Made by a program: the position numbers and the translations under genes
Notes under the pieces: model-generated
What the model was told of the DNA's origin: nothing
What the model saw: the letters and a program-made list of their open reading frames with translations, nothing else
The model's database searches: none
Source of the DNA: Chlorophyllum brunneum
Taxonomy: Eukaryota; Basidiomycota; Agaricomycetes; Agaricales; Agaricaceae
Reading direction: 5' to 3'
Assembly: GCA_963576785.1 (NCBI GenBank)
Contig: OY756140.1
Coordinates: 2,976,001-3,040,000 of the forward strand
DNA: 64,000 nucleotides
Part shown: one piece after another, positions 13,401 to 28,856 of the stretch
Numbering within the stretch: the stretch's first letter is position 1
Layout of the letters: each line of letters opens with the position of its first letter

Positions 13401-14698
13401 TTTAACGGAGAGGTATTCGTCCACTTCCCCTGAAGTTGGATGGAAGTGGTAGATGTGTCAGTTGGAAGATCAATGAGGTAAAGCGCATGGAATTTTGTGG
13501 ACCACGTCTCAAGCCCACCGAGAATCAAGAGCCAGCCAAGTCAACGCGTCGATCTCATGTCATGTCCAGAAGCCCATGACCAGGAAGGGTTTCGATGTCC
13601 CTTTAACCGAGCCTAGGATTACTACGAACTTCGGTGACGTCATCCAGGACATTCCGTTCGATACGGGGAAAGGGACAGTAGTCATTATTGCTGCGCAAGA
13701 GGTTGTTAGCCGAGATTTGGTTATGGCAGAGTTCCTTGGGTGACCATCACCACGTCTGGGGCAAAGCAGTCACAATATTCCTAATATCATACGCTGTCAA
13801 CCAAGTTCTCGCAACTCGGAGGTGGTGCCGGAGCCCTAATGCTGGTTTGGAGTTCGGCACCGCCGGGGGCAATGGCACAACGAGAAGTGTAGCATGGGGG
13901 TGGAGCGGTGGATCACACTGGTAGTTTGTTGCCTGGGTAAGTGCAGATAGACCCAAGAAATCTTTCAATGGGAATCATCCAGCGCATGATGGCAAGGGGT
14001 TTAAAGCCCTTCTAAGAGAACAACACTTCGGAGTCAATTGTAACGTCTAAAAGCCGGTCCGCAAGGGGCTCGTGCAGGCCTGGAAACAAATGAGATAGTA
14101 CAGGTAGGTGATGGTGTGGTTGTGAATGTGTTACCAAAGGTGTAGAGGACCCGGATAATTCTCGATACAGTGCGGAGAAATGGACCTTGAGTATTTCCGA
14201 GCGTGACAACCTTGTCTCAGTCCTCCGTAGATTCTCGTCGTCGATCTCGGAAGGAAAAGAAATAGGGTTTGACATATCGAGTTTGACGGATTTTAGCCGT
14301 TGGCTCGGGGTTTATTTCAGCTTATTTCCCCCTCTGTTTTTTTTTCGTGGACCAAAAGTATATATGTATAACGTAATGGAGTTTATGCAAGAAGTGGTCC
14401 ATTATGCTGTGAAAAATCACAATATGATTTGGTGCGGAGTCCGGTAGAGCGCCTGTATACCAGATACAAGTTAGGCATGACAAGTCTTTCGCCGTTCAAT
14501 GTTCAAATATACAGTAGGTTACGGTTAAAGCAAAGGGGTGGCGGTGCGATCAAAGCCTTAAGCAAACAAATCCAAGCAACACGGAAACTTTTTGGAGACG
14601 CGCTGTTGTCGCTGACGGTATTCGTTTCGGTTCTCCTCTTCTTGCTTTACCTCAAAACGACGTCAGGGAACGTTTAGATAATTCCTGGTGCCGCTAAG
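10414..14698. other. Largely non-coding region with ORF scraps
   Basis: From 10414 to about 10720 the sequence is T-rich and is probably the 3' UTR of the FYVE gene. Beyond that no complete gene could be assembled. Scraps that look somewhat protein-like lie on the minus strand at 13276-13540 (a possible kelch motif) and 12257-12484, and on the plus strand at 13540-13743. They do not join into one reading frame and may be remnants of decayed genes. Confidence 0.4.
13276..13540 (-). pseudogene. Possible kelch-repeat fragment
   Basis: Read on the minus strand, this short frame contains LLILGGLETW, then ALYLIDLP and, after a gap, GKWTN. That matches the loose kelch pattern of a double Gly, a Tyr-x-x-Asp and a Trp. 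A possible donor (GTAATT) ends it near 13276. I found no convincing start, no second kelch repeat and no downstream exon, so a decayed gene is more likely than a functional one. A chance match cannot be excluded. Confidence 0.2.
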
Positions 14699-16363
14699 AT
14701 GTATTCGCGGCCACTGTTTACTGCTGGGGGGTGTCTACCCTTCCGGCCTATCTCGGGACGACTAAGCCAGCACGTTGGTTGGACAAGGGCAACGAGTACG
14801 GTCACGCAAGAAGCAACGGGCTCGAGTATCGTCGACCAAGAATCCCCACCACCATCAACACCTTCTGAAAATGGTGAAACGAAAAGCTCCCAGGGTCGCA
14901 AGAGAAAACGTCTTCCGAGACGTGCACCTATCTCGAATGCTTCACCTAGAGAGTGGTGCAGGCCTTTGGCCCCAGGTGTCCTTCCTGCCTATGACCTTGC
15001 GATCGAGTTGTTAAAGACCGACAGTACACAAATCAAGTTGGAAGCGGAGTTACTTCGTGCCAAAATCCAAGCTACGGAGCAAACGAGGGTGGAGCAAATT
15101 GCCAAGCAGGGAGAGGACGCCTCACAGAGTGTGAATCAAATGGACAACGAGCTGGAGGCCCTGCGAAAGAAGCTTAGGATTCTAGAGGTGCAGGGCGACG
15201 TCAATTTGCCTGATGTTCGATGGAGAGTTGCAAACGCAATGCGTATGTATTTGATCCGTCCCCACTCAAGGGGTTGTAAAGTTGATGCCCCGTTTTGTTA
15301 GCTGACATGGCTAAGGCTGTTGATCGTCACCTCTTGGAACAGAAGTGGCGAAAGGATGGTGATTTGGATTTACTGGTGAGTACAATAACTTCTATCGTCT
15401 CCGAAACCAGAGCTCAGCTACCGTCTAGATGGAACGTCTCTATCAAATGAGGGTTGTCCCAGACTTGCTCTCTGAGATACACCCGTCTGTCAATATCCGG
15501 ATAACGGCCAATACTCTTGGGATGGTGGCCGAAAAGGCATACCAGGTCGTTGAGCCTGGCACCTTCCTCCTCCCTAGACAGGCGAGTGCCATGGCCTGGG
15601 TATAGGATCAATTTTCTAATTCCTTTTGAACAGACCTTTGATCCACCCAAGGTTTATGCCGACGTCTTCCACACAGACACTCGGCTGTATACGCTTCTTC
15701 TTCTGGACGCGGGTAACGCAGGCGGTCCTGGCTAGCAATCACATTTACTCACGCTAAACTTAGATGTTCCTGACGAAACGAACGCTACTTATACCACATA
15801 TCTGCATTGGATGCAGTGTGTATTCTCACTCAGTCTTTTCACCGGCCCCTGACTGACCTCCTCCTGCAGGCCCAACGTCCCCTTATCCGCCAATCATACT
15901 TCTCGCATCCTAAACTTGAACAATCACACCAAGTACATCCCTCCTCACCCGCAACGGGGGACTAATTACCACCGCTATGTACTACTTCTATTTCAACAAC
16001 CCCCTCTTGGTGCTTCTAAATACTCCCTGAATATCGAGGCTCGCGCCAAGCCAAATGAACCTACATCCCTCCACTTAGATATCCCTGTGGTGCTCGACGG
16101 GCGGCGTAAAGGATTCGACCTCCGCAGTTTTATGCGGGAGTGGGGTTTTGACATGCGTGAAGGTGGAGGTGCACACATGTGGCGAGAAGTTTGGGATGGA
16201 CATGTCTCCACTATTTACGAGAGTGCTCTTAGTGCGTGGCTACTCCTGATTACACCGCATCCGTTAACCAGTTTCTACAGGAGTTCCGGAACCTCGTTAC
16301 GGCCGTCCCAAGAAGCCGGATCCGTATGCTGCACTCAAGCAAATCAAGAGATATATCAGTTAA
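14699..16363 (+). CDS. MRPL35: Mitochondrial large-subunit ribosomal protein mL38 (PEBP-like)
   Basis: Seven exons close in frame: 14699..15242, 15302..15375, 15429..15581, 15634..15712, 15764..15815, 15870..16231, 16281..16363, giving 448 aa. The first 35 residues are rich in Arg, Ser and Thr without acidic residues, as in a mitochondrial targeting peptide. A coiled region (ELEALRKKLRILE) follows, and then a phosphatidylethanolamine-binding-protein fold with VYADVFHTDTRLYTLLLLDAD and the later NYHRYVLLLFQQ. This arrangement is that of fungal MRPL35/mL38, a structural protein of the mitoribosome. It ends KKPDPYAALKQIKRYIS. Intron 3 (15582-15633) starts with GC instead of GT; using any nearby GT breaks the frame. 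Confidence 0.92.
15582..15633 (+). other. GC-AG intron in mL38
   Basis: A 52-nt intron with donor CAG/GCGAGT and acceptor AACAG. Exons 3 and 4 join in phase 0 only with this donor; the alternative GTGCC four bases later would give a stop at once. Confidence 0.8.
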
Positions 16364-18510
16364 ACACGCATGCACTTTGCCCGTTATGTTCGTACCAGAG
16401 CAATTGTCGAGTGTTCTAATCTTTGAGGTCTATCTGGAATATCTAATGGACTTTCAATGGCTTCTCTCCGTGGCCCTCGTACATTGATATGGGCGATTAT
16501 ATAATTATCTATTTTATTAATGGTTGGCGTCGGGCGTGACATTCGCCACATACACTGAAGCAGCTCACTTTGGCCACATTGGTCTCATCAAATTCACTGT
16601 TCATCATTCTGGAGGTGGCGTATCTTTCAGATCTGTTCCCACTGTTTCTGCGTTGATACCGGCGGTCTATTTGTGGGCCTGATTTCCGTGTGAATTCGCT
16701 ATGGTGATGGTATAACATCCCGTTCAGTTCAACTCAAACATGCATGGGATGACATTTGTCTCCATTAGACACAATGTCAAAGCTCATATAGCTAGATCTG
16801 TAAAGCATCAAGCGACCCTTGAAGCATGAAGCCTGAGGCACGGAATCATCGCGACTGATGTATGACCTTGTACGGCGCTCCGATGAGGGAGAACATTCTC
16901 CACTCAAGCGCATGGTCGCGGGCATCGACGGACATGTGGCGCTAGTTTCGCAAGATAAGAGTGGTATCCCTGAGGCCTGTGGGGGCCTGAGGGGCCTGAG
17001 GTACATACATTATGCCATGCTGTCGCATACTATTTGTCTACGTCTGCTCAAGCGTATCGTGGCGTCGGACTCCCATCCTGGACTTGTTGCACGGGTTGGC
17101 GAAACGAGGATGTCAATATGCTCAAAGCTACGAGTGGAGAACTGTCAAGAGGAGCCGATCTTGCCCTGCAGAAATGCGATTCGGAGCCCTCACCCTTCAA
17201 TTTCTCGGTGCCTGTCGACCAGTATTTGAGCACAGGCGTGCCAAGACAACAAGTTGAATGATATCGTTGCGCATAATCTTCGGCTTCCCAACACTCTCCT
17301 GCCCTTGCCGATGACAGTGACAAAGAGCGAGTGCACCGGCGTCTGGAAATACATTTGTCCGAAATGTGTGAACGCTTGAACTCTCGCCGAGCCTATGCAT
17401 ATTTCAATCACTTGGTTAGTAGTCGAAAACACGTTCTATAATTTGAACGTGCAATACACTATAGAGGTCCGGCAGCGGAGGTTCTCTCGATCGTTGTCCA
17501 ATTCTGTCGGGACAACGACACGGCTTGTTACGAGCCTCCTCACCCCTCTGCGTGTATATCGTTGTCTGAATGTTTATCAGGTGATATTCCAAGTTGTCTA
17601 GACTTGCACAGAAGTAGATTGATGTTCCGGTCCACATTGTCTACCCGCCGGAGTAGATGATTTCGTAGCTCTCGAGACTGATTTGGACCATCGGACTTTG
17701 CGATTATGCCGTCATCTTGACTTGTGAGAGCAGATCTAGTCGATCAATTGGTATTAGGCACTGATGGCGCTCGCGTGGCAGAGGATCCGGCCCACCTGAC
17801 CACGGTAGTTTGCTGGAGGCAACAGGGGAAGCAGGGAAGAATCGGCTAATTTCTCACATAGGATTTGTCGAAGAGGGACGGGACGAAAAGTTCCGAAGAT
17901 CCCTATCTCAGGAACTGCAAAATAAAATACTCATTGGATTTTTGGCGGAGAGAAATCAGAGGACGAGCTTTTCGGGTTGCTTGCATCTTCTGCATCGTCC
18001 TGGGGCCGCAGAAGTCGATCTGAGACATTATGCATTGCGCGCAGAGGTTTCTCCGGTAATGGAGGTGTAAATGCGTGTTTTTATATACTTCCTTTTGCAC
18101 GAGGAACTGGCCAAGTTGGTCATTGGTTTGGACAACAGTGAATTTCAAAAAGCCCCACAAATTAATTGAATCATTCCACGCGACGGGGAACCTGATAGGA
18201 TTGGACCGCCAGCCAATGGCAACGCGACTTGATCGATTCGAGGGGCTCGGGTGAAATTTACTTGCCTCTTTCTTTGAGTCTTTCTGGTCTGGGGCTGTCC
18301 GGGCCCTTTGAGCGCTTCCGCAAATGCGATGTCTCTGCACACAAAATTATCTCTGGCTTAGTTCATTTTGTTTATCATCATTGGATAGAGCAGGGAGCCC
18401 AAGGCATCGGAAACCAAGCTCCATGCAGTTGTCCAGTTGACTCGACGATGCTTAGTCAGCACATGTGACAAACAGCGAGGCTGAGCAGCGACCAGAGCAT
18501 CCCTTCCCCT
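16364..18510. other. Intergenic region
   Basis: The overlapping short ORFs at 16858-17430 and 17810-18340 have no domain and no agreement between frames. I see nothing that supports a gene. The last 200 bases probably hold the promoter of PRP16. Confidence 0.4.
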
Positions 18511-23392
<4,882 letters not shown>

Positions 23393-23451
23393 TTGTGTAG
23401 ATTTAGTAGTAATACGGTTGTTATGTAACATGCCCGCTGTCTGCACCTCCC

Positions 23452-25507
23452 ATGGCCACCCTTCCCCCGCCGTCCTTCAAAATCCAGCATTCCTCTCCAC
23501 TCGACACCCTCGTGCGGAGGACTTCTGCAAAACGATCTCGGCCGGCCGTGCAGACGCCAACTTCACCGGACCTCGTCGATGACTACTCCGTTGCGCCGCA
23601 TTCGCAGGCCGGAGAGGACGACGAGCCGTATGGAGGCTACGGCCAGGAGATGTCCCTAGCCCCCGCCCCCTCCTCGCCTCTCTTGCACGGTCATTTCTCT
23701 CGCAGTTCAACAGCCACTGCCTCAATCAATGGCTCATACATGGACACGAGAGTCTCCGTGGATTCGAGGAGTGCATACCAGGACCTGGAATATCGGTACC
23801 ACGATGCTGAGAGTGTCTACTCACAAAATGACCCTCCTTCTCCCGCCATTCGCGACTCCTGGCGTTCTGGGACCAGTTCCGGAGCTACTCGTCCTTCCTC
23901 AACGAGCCTTTGGGGTGCGTCCCCGCGGCCAATGTCATCATCCCAATGGACACCTGCTGTGCCGACCGTTGTTGTTTCATCCCCAGATGCGGGTGGTGAT
24001 GCCCAGCGCACCGGAAGGGCACCCGTGGTCAGGCCTATCACATCAAATTTCTCTAGACCAGTCCGGCCACCGTCACAAACAGCTCAAACGGATGCATTCC
24101 AACAAGTCACAACACGACCCCCACTGCCTCCAAACTCGGAGGAACAAAAACGTCGGGTGCTGGAACGAAATGCCAACCGCACCCCGTCCCAATCCCCCCC
24201 CCAACCACCACAGGACCAGCAAAACATGAAGTTCTTCCATCGATCAAAGTCACCCACTCCGAACCCGTACCTCAGCACCCACCTTAGTCCCGCCCAACCC
24301 CAGTCCACCAGTCCCACACCGTCAGGAGACTCGTTACCGAATCCCTATGCAAACATAATCAACAAACCCATAATCTCTAGCCCCCTGAACCAATCTAGCA
24401 ACGACATCGTCCACATCAGCACACCATCCCACCAACCATATCATTCTCAGTCGGCTCGACACTCCCCGCAACCATCAGTCACATCGCAGGTCAACACAGA
24501 TACACATCCATCATCACATCTAGCCCCTGTTGCCCTTCCCCGACACCCGCCTGTGAGGAGTGACTCTCCCGCAAGTTTGTATTCCTCTTATTCGTACTAT
24601 AATTACGAAGGTACAGCCCCTTCGCCTGTCGGCAGTGAGTTCTCTCGTCCGCCATCCAGGACATCCCCCGTACCGCAGCGTCCGTTGTCACAGCCCCAGA
24701 ACTCGACGCTTCCACAACCCAGTCACCTGCAGAATAACCAGCGCTCAAGGTCACCTAATCGCAACCAACCTCCCTCACCCGTCGCTGCAGCACCACAGAC
24801 ACCTCAGGATTTCCTACAACTGGGGATCCAGAACCATGAAGCGAATCGCCTGAGAGAATCAGCGATGTATTTTGAAAAGAGTGCCAAAGAGAATGGCGGT
24901 TGTGGCGTTGGTATGCTTATGTGGGGTCTCGCCCTGAGACATGGTTGGGGATGCGAGAAGAACGAGAAGGTTGGGTTCAAGTGGCTTAGAAGAGCGGCAG
25001 AAAACGCGGTTGGTGATCTGGAGAGCGCTAGAGGAGGTCAGAGCGTAGACTCTGGGCTTGTCCAGGTGGGCTATATTTCCGTCGTTGTATATCATTGGCA
25101 ACTCTGATGGACATTCTAGGACGAGCTCGTGTTGGCGATCTACGAAGTGGGACAGTGCTTCTTTCATGGATGGGGAGTTAACAAGGATCAGAAGATGGCG
25201 GTGGTGAGTGTTCTGCTTCTCTCCAACCGTAGGAGGTTTATCAACCTATCTGCACCTCCTGCAGAGCTACTATACAGTGGCAGCTCGCCTAGGAGATCCG
25301 GATGCTCAGAATGATCTTGCCTTTTGCCTCGCCAACGGAAAGGGGTGTAAGAAAGATCGTAAAGAGGCCGCAAAGTGGTATCGTGCTGCGGTACGTACTT
25401 GTAGTTCCTCTCGTTTTCACCCAGAAACAAACAGTTCCGGTATTTAGGTTGCACAAGGGGTGAGCGACGTGGGTCTCGCATGGATCTACAAAGAGAAATT
25501 CATGTAA
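23452..25507 (+). CDS. Sel1-repeat protein (Skt5/Chs4-like layout)
   Basis: Four exons, 23452..25065, 25120..25203, 25265..25390 and 25448..25507, give 627 aa. The first 440 residues are Ser/Pro/Gln-rich and probably disordered. The C-terminal 170 residues form Sel1-like repeats, seen as GVGMLMWGLALRHGWGC, AIYEVGQCFFHGWGV and AQNDLAFCLANGKGC, each followed by a charged stretch and an AA-x-W/Y-Y pair. This layout recalls fungal Skt5/Chs4 activators of chitin synthase, but there is no C-terminal CAAX box (it ends KEKFM) and the repeats are few, so the role is inference only. The proposed ATG is only 59 bp after the PRP16 stop, on the same strand, so the true start may lie further in. Confidence 0.8.
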
Positions 25508-26055
25508 TCCAATGTTCATTCGCTGAGCCCTCGATGCCTCGATCTTCGTCCACCGAGTCCATGATTCCACTTCGAGGCAAATTATCCGCCCCAATATACC
25601 CCGGATCGTTTAGCATGTACAGTACCTCTACATGGTCCATACCCTCACCATATTTCCCAACCTTCCTTCTATGTCTTACACTCCCTAGTGTACTCTTTTC
25701 TGCTAGTGCTTTTCTTAGCTTGAAACCTGGCGATCGCTCTCCAACTTGTGGGAACTGCCATCCACAATAACACCGTCATTTACATTGTATTATAATTGTG
25801 TACTACCATGTGAGCATTAAAGGAGCAACGTACTCGCACATACCGCAGATAGGGATAACCACAGCTCAAGCCCTCATAATTTATCTCAGTAAATATATAT
25901 ATATTGGATCGTCCTGGCTAGCATAAGAATAGGTTAATGAGACTCACGATCCTCCGTACAATAAGATGGCGGAATAAGATGTTAGAGGAAATAGATAGAG
26001 TTATCGGCGTTCGTTTCTATTGTCCATCTCACGTCCTTGTTGATAAGATGTGTAC
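25508..26055. other. Convergent intergenic region
   Basis: Presumed 3' UTRs of the Sel1-repeat gene (+) and of the F-box gene (-). No coding signal seen. Confidence 0.4.
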
Positions 26056-27498
26056 TTATTTCTCTGAGCGTGCCCGGAGGCGGGGTCTCCATTTCTGGCC
26101 TTGCGTATCCACAATGTCGACCTCATACAATTCCTTCAGACGTTCGGCCCAGGTCACCCAATGGCTCTTCTTGATCTCGTTCCTACATCTGGGGGTGAGT
26201 ACCCGAAAGAACGGGGGGGAAAAATCCTTTGCATGGCGTGTGGGACGCACTCTGTCGTTGGCCAAGTACACTTATCGACCCTGACCTCGCGAAGGGATGT
26301 AAAGTTGGACAAGTCAAGCCCACCGATATACTTGAACTTTTCTTTCTCTGCACCCCGAGCAACGTCGCGTGTTTTGATGTGTAGAACTTCTAGCGGGTGT
26401 TCATCGGTGCTGGAGAAAAATTCGGCTACGCCGAACTAAGATCGATCCAGGTATTAATTGTCTCGGAAAGTTTGTATTGTGGGCATGGACGCACCCCAGG
26501 TTTGTCGTGAGGGACCGAAAATTCCTCAAGGTTTGGACATATATCGAAAACGCTTACTCCTGGGAGGAACCCAAGTTCCAAAGAACGTATCTTGCTGCCA
26601 TGCTTTCGCAAGAAGGTAATTGCCCCCTCGCATTTGTCGAGAGTGTGAAAACTAGCACGTCGGATCTTAGGGAGACTGCATAGTCTAATCAGCACCAGCC
26701 ACAACTATATCAAAGAAAGGGGGGCCCCTACTCCATGCAGCTTAAAAACGACAGGAGAGTGTTGTTAATGGAGCTACAAGTGATGCTTTCGAGATTCGGC
26801 AATGCCTTCTTTTTCACTTTCGATGGTTCAAAATTGAATTTGGCAGAGGAAGAGTAGTCGAGGTGTTTTAGTGCTGTAAGCTTATAGAAAGGATCAGGTG
26901 CTTTGGGTTGTGTTGGCCGATGTAGGTTGATCGCAAGTTCGACTAGCCGTGGACCAGCCTTCTGAGATAGGGTACAGAGCGCTGGCCAGTCAAAAACATC
27001 GTATGAACCGGTATGGTACATTGCCATGCTATAGACGTTCGTAGACACCCGTTGGAGGTTGGGCGCGTACTCGAGGACTTTGTTCAAATTTTGGGTGAGC
27101 GTGCTGTTATGGCTTTTGTGGAAGGTCAATAGCGTCCTGAGTTGCCTGCCAGTGTCCTTCTTTCGAGAAAGAACGGTGGCCAGCGAAGTGAGCTCATCGT
27201 CCCCCGTTATTAGGATGCAACGGTAATAAAGAGGGATGACCAATTCCTGTTATTATGAGCTCGTATGACGCCACTTGACTAGATGGGCACTCACATGGAA
27301 TTTTTTGCAAACGCATGCGAGGCGCCTTCGATATTGGTGTTGATACGGGTAATCGACAAACCCAGGAAATTTGGAAAAGTCGCTTTGCTCTAGTTCAGGC
27401 AAGTCCAGAGCATAAAAGAGAATGTTGAACCAAACGGCGTCGGGAAACTCAGTAAGCCAGTTCTTGTTAACAGCAGGCGTTGGCGGAGCGATGGTCAT
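26056..27498 (-). pseudogene. F-box-like protein with LRR-type region, frameshifted
   Basis: Minus-strand exons 27498..27295, 27246..26732, 26684..26495 and 26435..26056 join in phase, but the last exon needs one extra base. The frame ending ...PHAMQRIF and the frame containing EIKKSHWVTWAERLKELYEV are offset exactly at a run of seven G (26213-26219 on the plus strand). The N-terminus has an F-box-like helix set (FPDAVWFNILFYALDLPE, later LACVCKKFHELVIPLYYR), and the rest has LRR-like blocks such as LEYAPNLQRV, LTALKHLDYSS, KIRSLELGF and ICPNLEEFSVP. Such proteins are usually substrate receptors of SCF ubiquitin ligases. The break is either a sequencing or assembly error in a homopolymer or a real mutation. 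It may be the second half of the gene just upstream. Confidence 0.7.
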
Positions 27499-27599
27499 GG
27501 GTTGGTGCGGCCTCAACGCGGCGGCATCTCTGTGGGGGTCTTCGCTGCATAAACGGGGAAACGCATGAAAACCCTAATCTTCAGTGGAATCGAGAGCAC

Positions 27600-28493
27600 C
27601 TACGCAAGCCAGTGTACGAGTTTTCTCATTTTGGCATTAGCCTTGATACCAAGGGCAAAGGATGTCGCAGAATTACTGTAGCCCTGTCTAACAACAATTT
27701 TCTTGATGTTCTCAGCCGTGGACAGGCGGTCGAGCCAATTAGGATAGGTAGACTGGTATGAGATGTAAACAACTTCTACACTCTTGCTTTTGCAGATCGC
27801 ATCGACGAATCCGTCCAAATTCGGGGCTGTATGCCAATATGAAAACCAGTTAGGCAGAACGACCACCGTCTAGTCAGAAAAGTTCAAATGAGACTGGAAG
27901 GACGGTGGATAAAAGAATGGAAGGGAGGAACGCACAAGCTTTTCCCATTTCTGGATATATTCCTCGGTTGATTTTACCAACTGCTGGGTTTTCTGGTTCA
28001 AGCTACGGTTATTGTTACGATGTAGATCATATATGATCAACCGCTGCGGCGAAATGAACCCGAATCCCTTGCAAATAGCTGCAACATTGTCACTGGAGTA
28101 GACCTCCAAAGCCAAACACAAATCCGTCAAATTATTCGCGCTCCTCAGAATGGACAACAAGGGAGCGCAATAGCCACTCTCGATCCGGATTTTCTTGATG
28201 AACCCACCCAGGACAGGTGTAGACTCTATGGCGGAATCGAGAGCTTGTATCTGGGCCTTTGAGCGTAGTACAACGACAGAGTAGAGGAGGGGAGTTGCTA
28301 CACGGAGCCAGTCTTTGCAAACGAGGAGGTAGGCGGATGTTGTACGATTGTAATTTGAGAAGGGGGATTGGCCGTGTGTACAGGCGAAAGAGTCGTCAGG
28401 GACCTGGAGAGCGGGAGCCAGGATTTCTTTGAGGAGTTCGTCTGGTAGAAAAGAGTACATTCTGGGCGATAAAAATGTGGGTGGGTAGGTCAT
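27600..28493 (-). CDS. F-box protein (possibly the first half of a two-F-box gene)
   Basis: Minus strand, exons 28493..27936 and 27869..27600, 275 aa if it ends at the TAG. The F-box reads FLPDELLKEILAPALQ, then YLLVCKDWLRVATPLLYS, followed by LRR-like blocks (LLSILRSANNLTDLCLALE). At the stop the sequence is CTTGC/GTAGGT, a good donor. A 3' splice site (TATGCAG) about 60 bases on would continue the frame without stop into the start of the neighbouring F-box module. So this may be one gene of about 720 aa (28493 to 26056) with two modules. An AT-repeat promoter region lies upstream near 28510-28525. Confidence 0.75.
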
Positions 28494-28856
28494 GTTATGT
28501 CTGGTTATATATATATATAAGGTTGCCGGTGATTGACACATTTGATTCACGCGTCGGCAGTTGACTCGACCCACGTCATTCCCGCCCTGGATATCAAGTC
28601 AGAACACAGTGAATTTCAGAGCAATTATACATCGGGTATAGCAGTGTAGTAGTGGTACGGAGGCGAAATAAATACAGGAAATTATCTACGAGCAATGTTA
28701 CAATGCAAGGGGCCAGATAAAAATATAATGCGGGGACAGTCGACAAGCCGAATCCAAAAGGTTCGAGAATGTGGTGATAAAAGTACGCTTGTGGTGAAGT
28801 CATAAACGTTATTGTCCATGCAGTGTAAATCCCGGAGAATCCGAATCATTGTTCAT

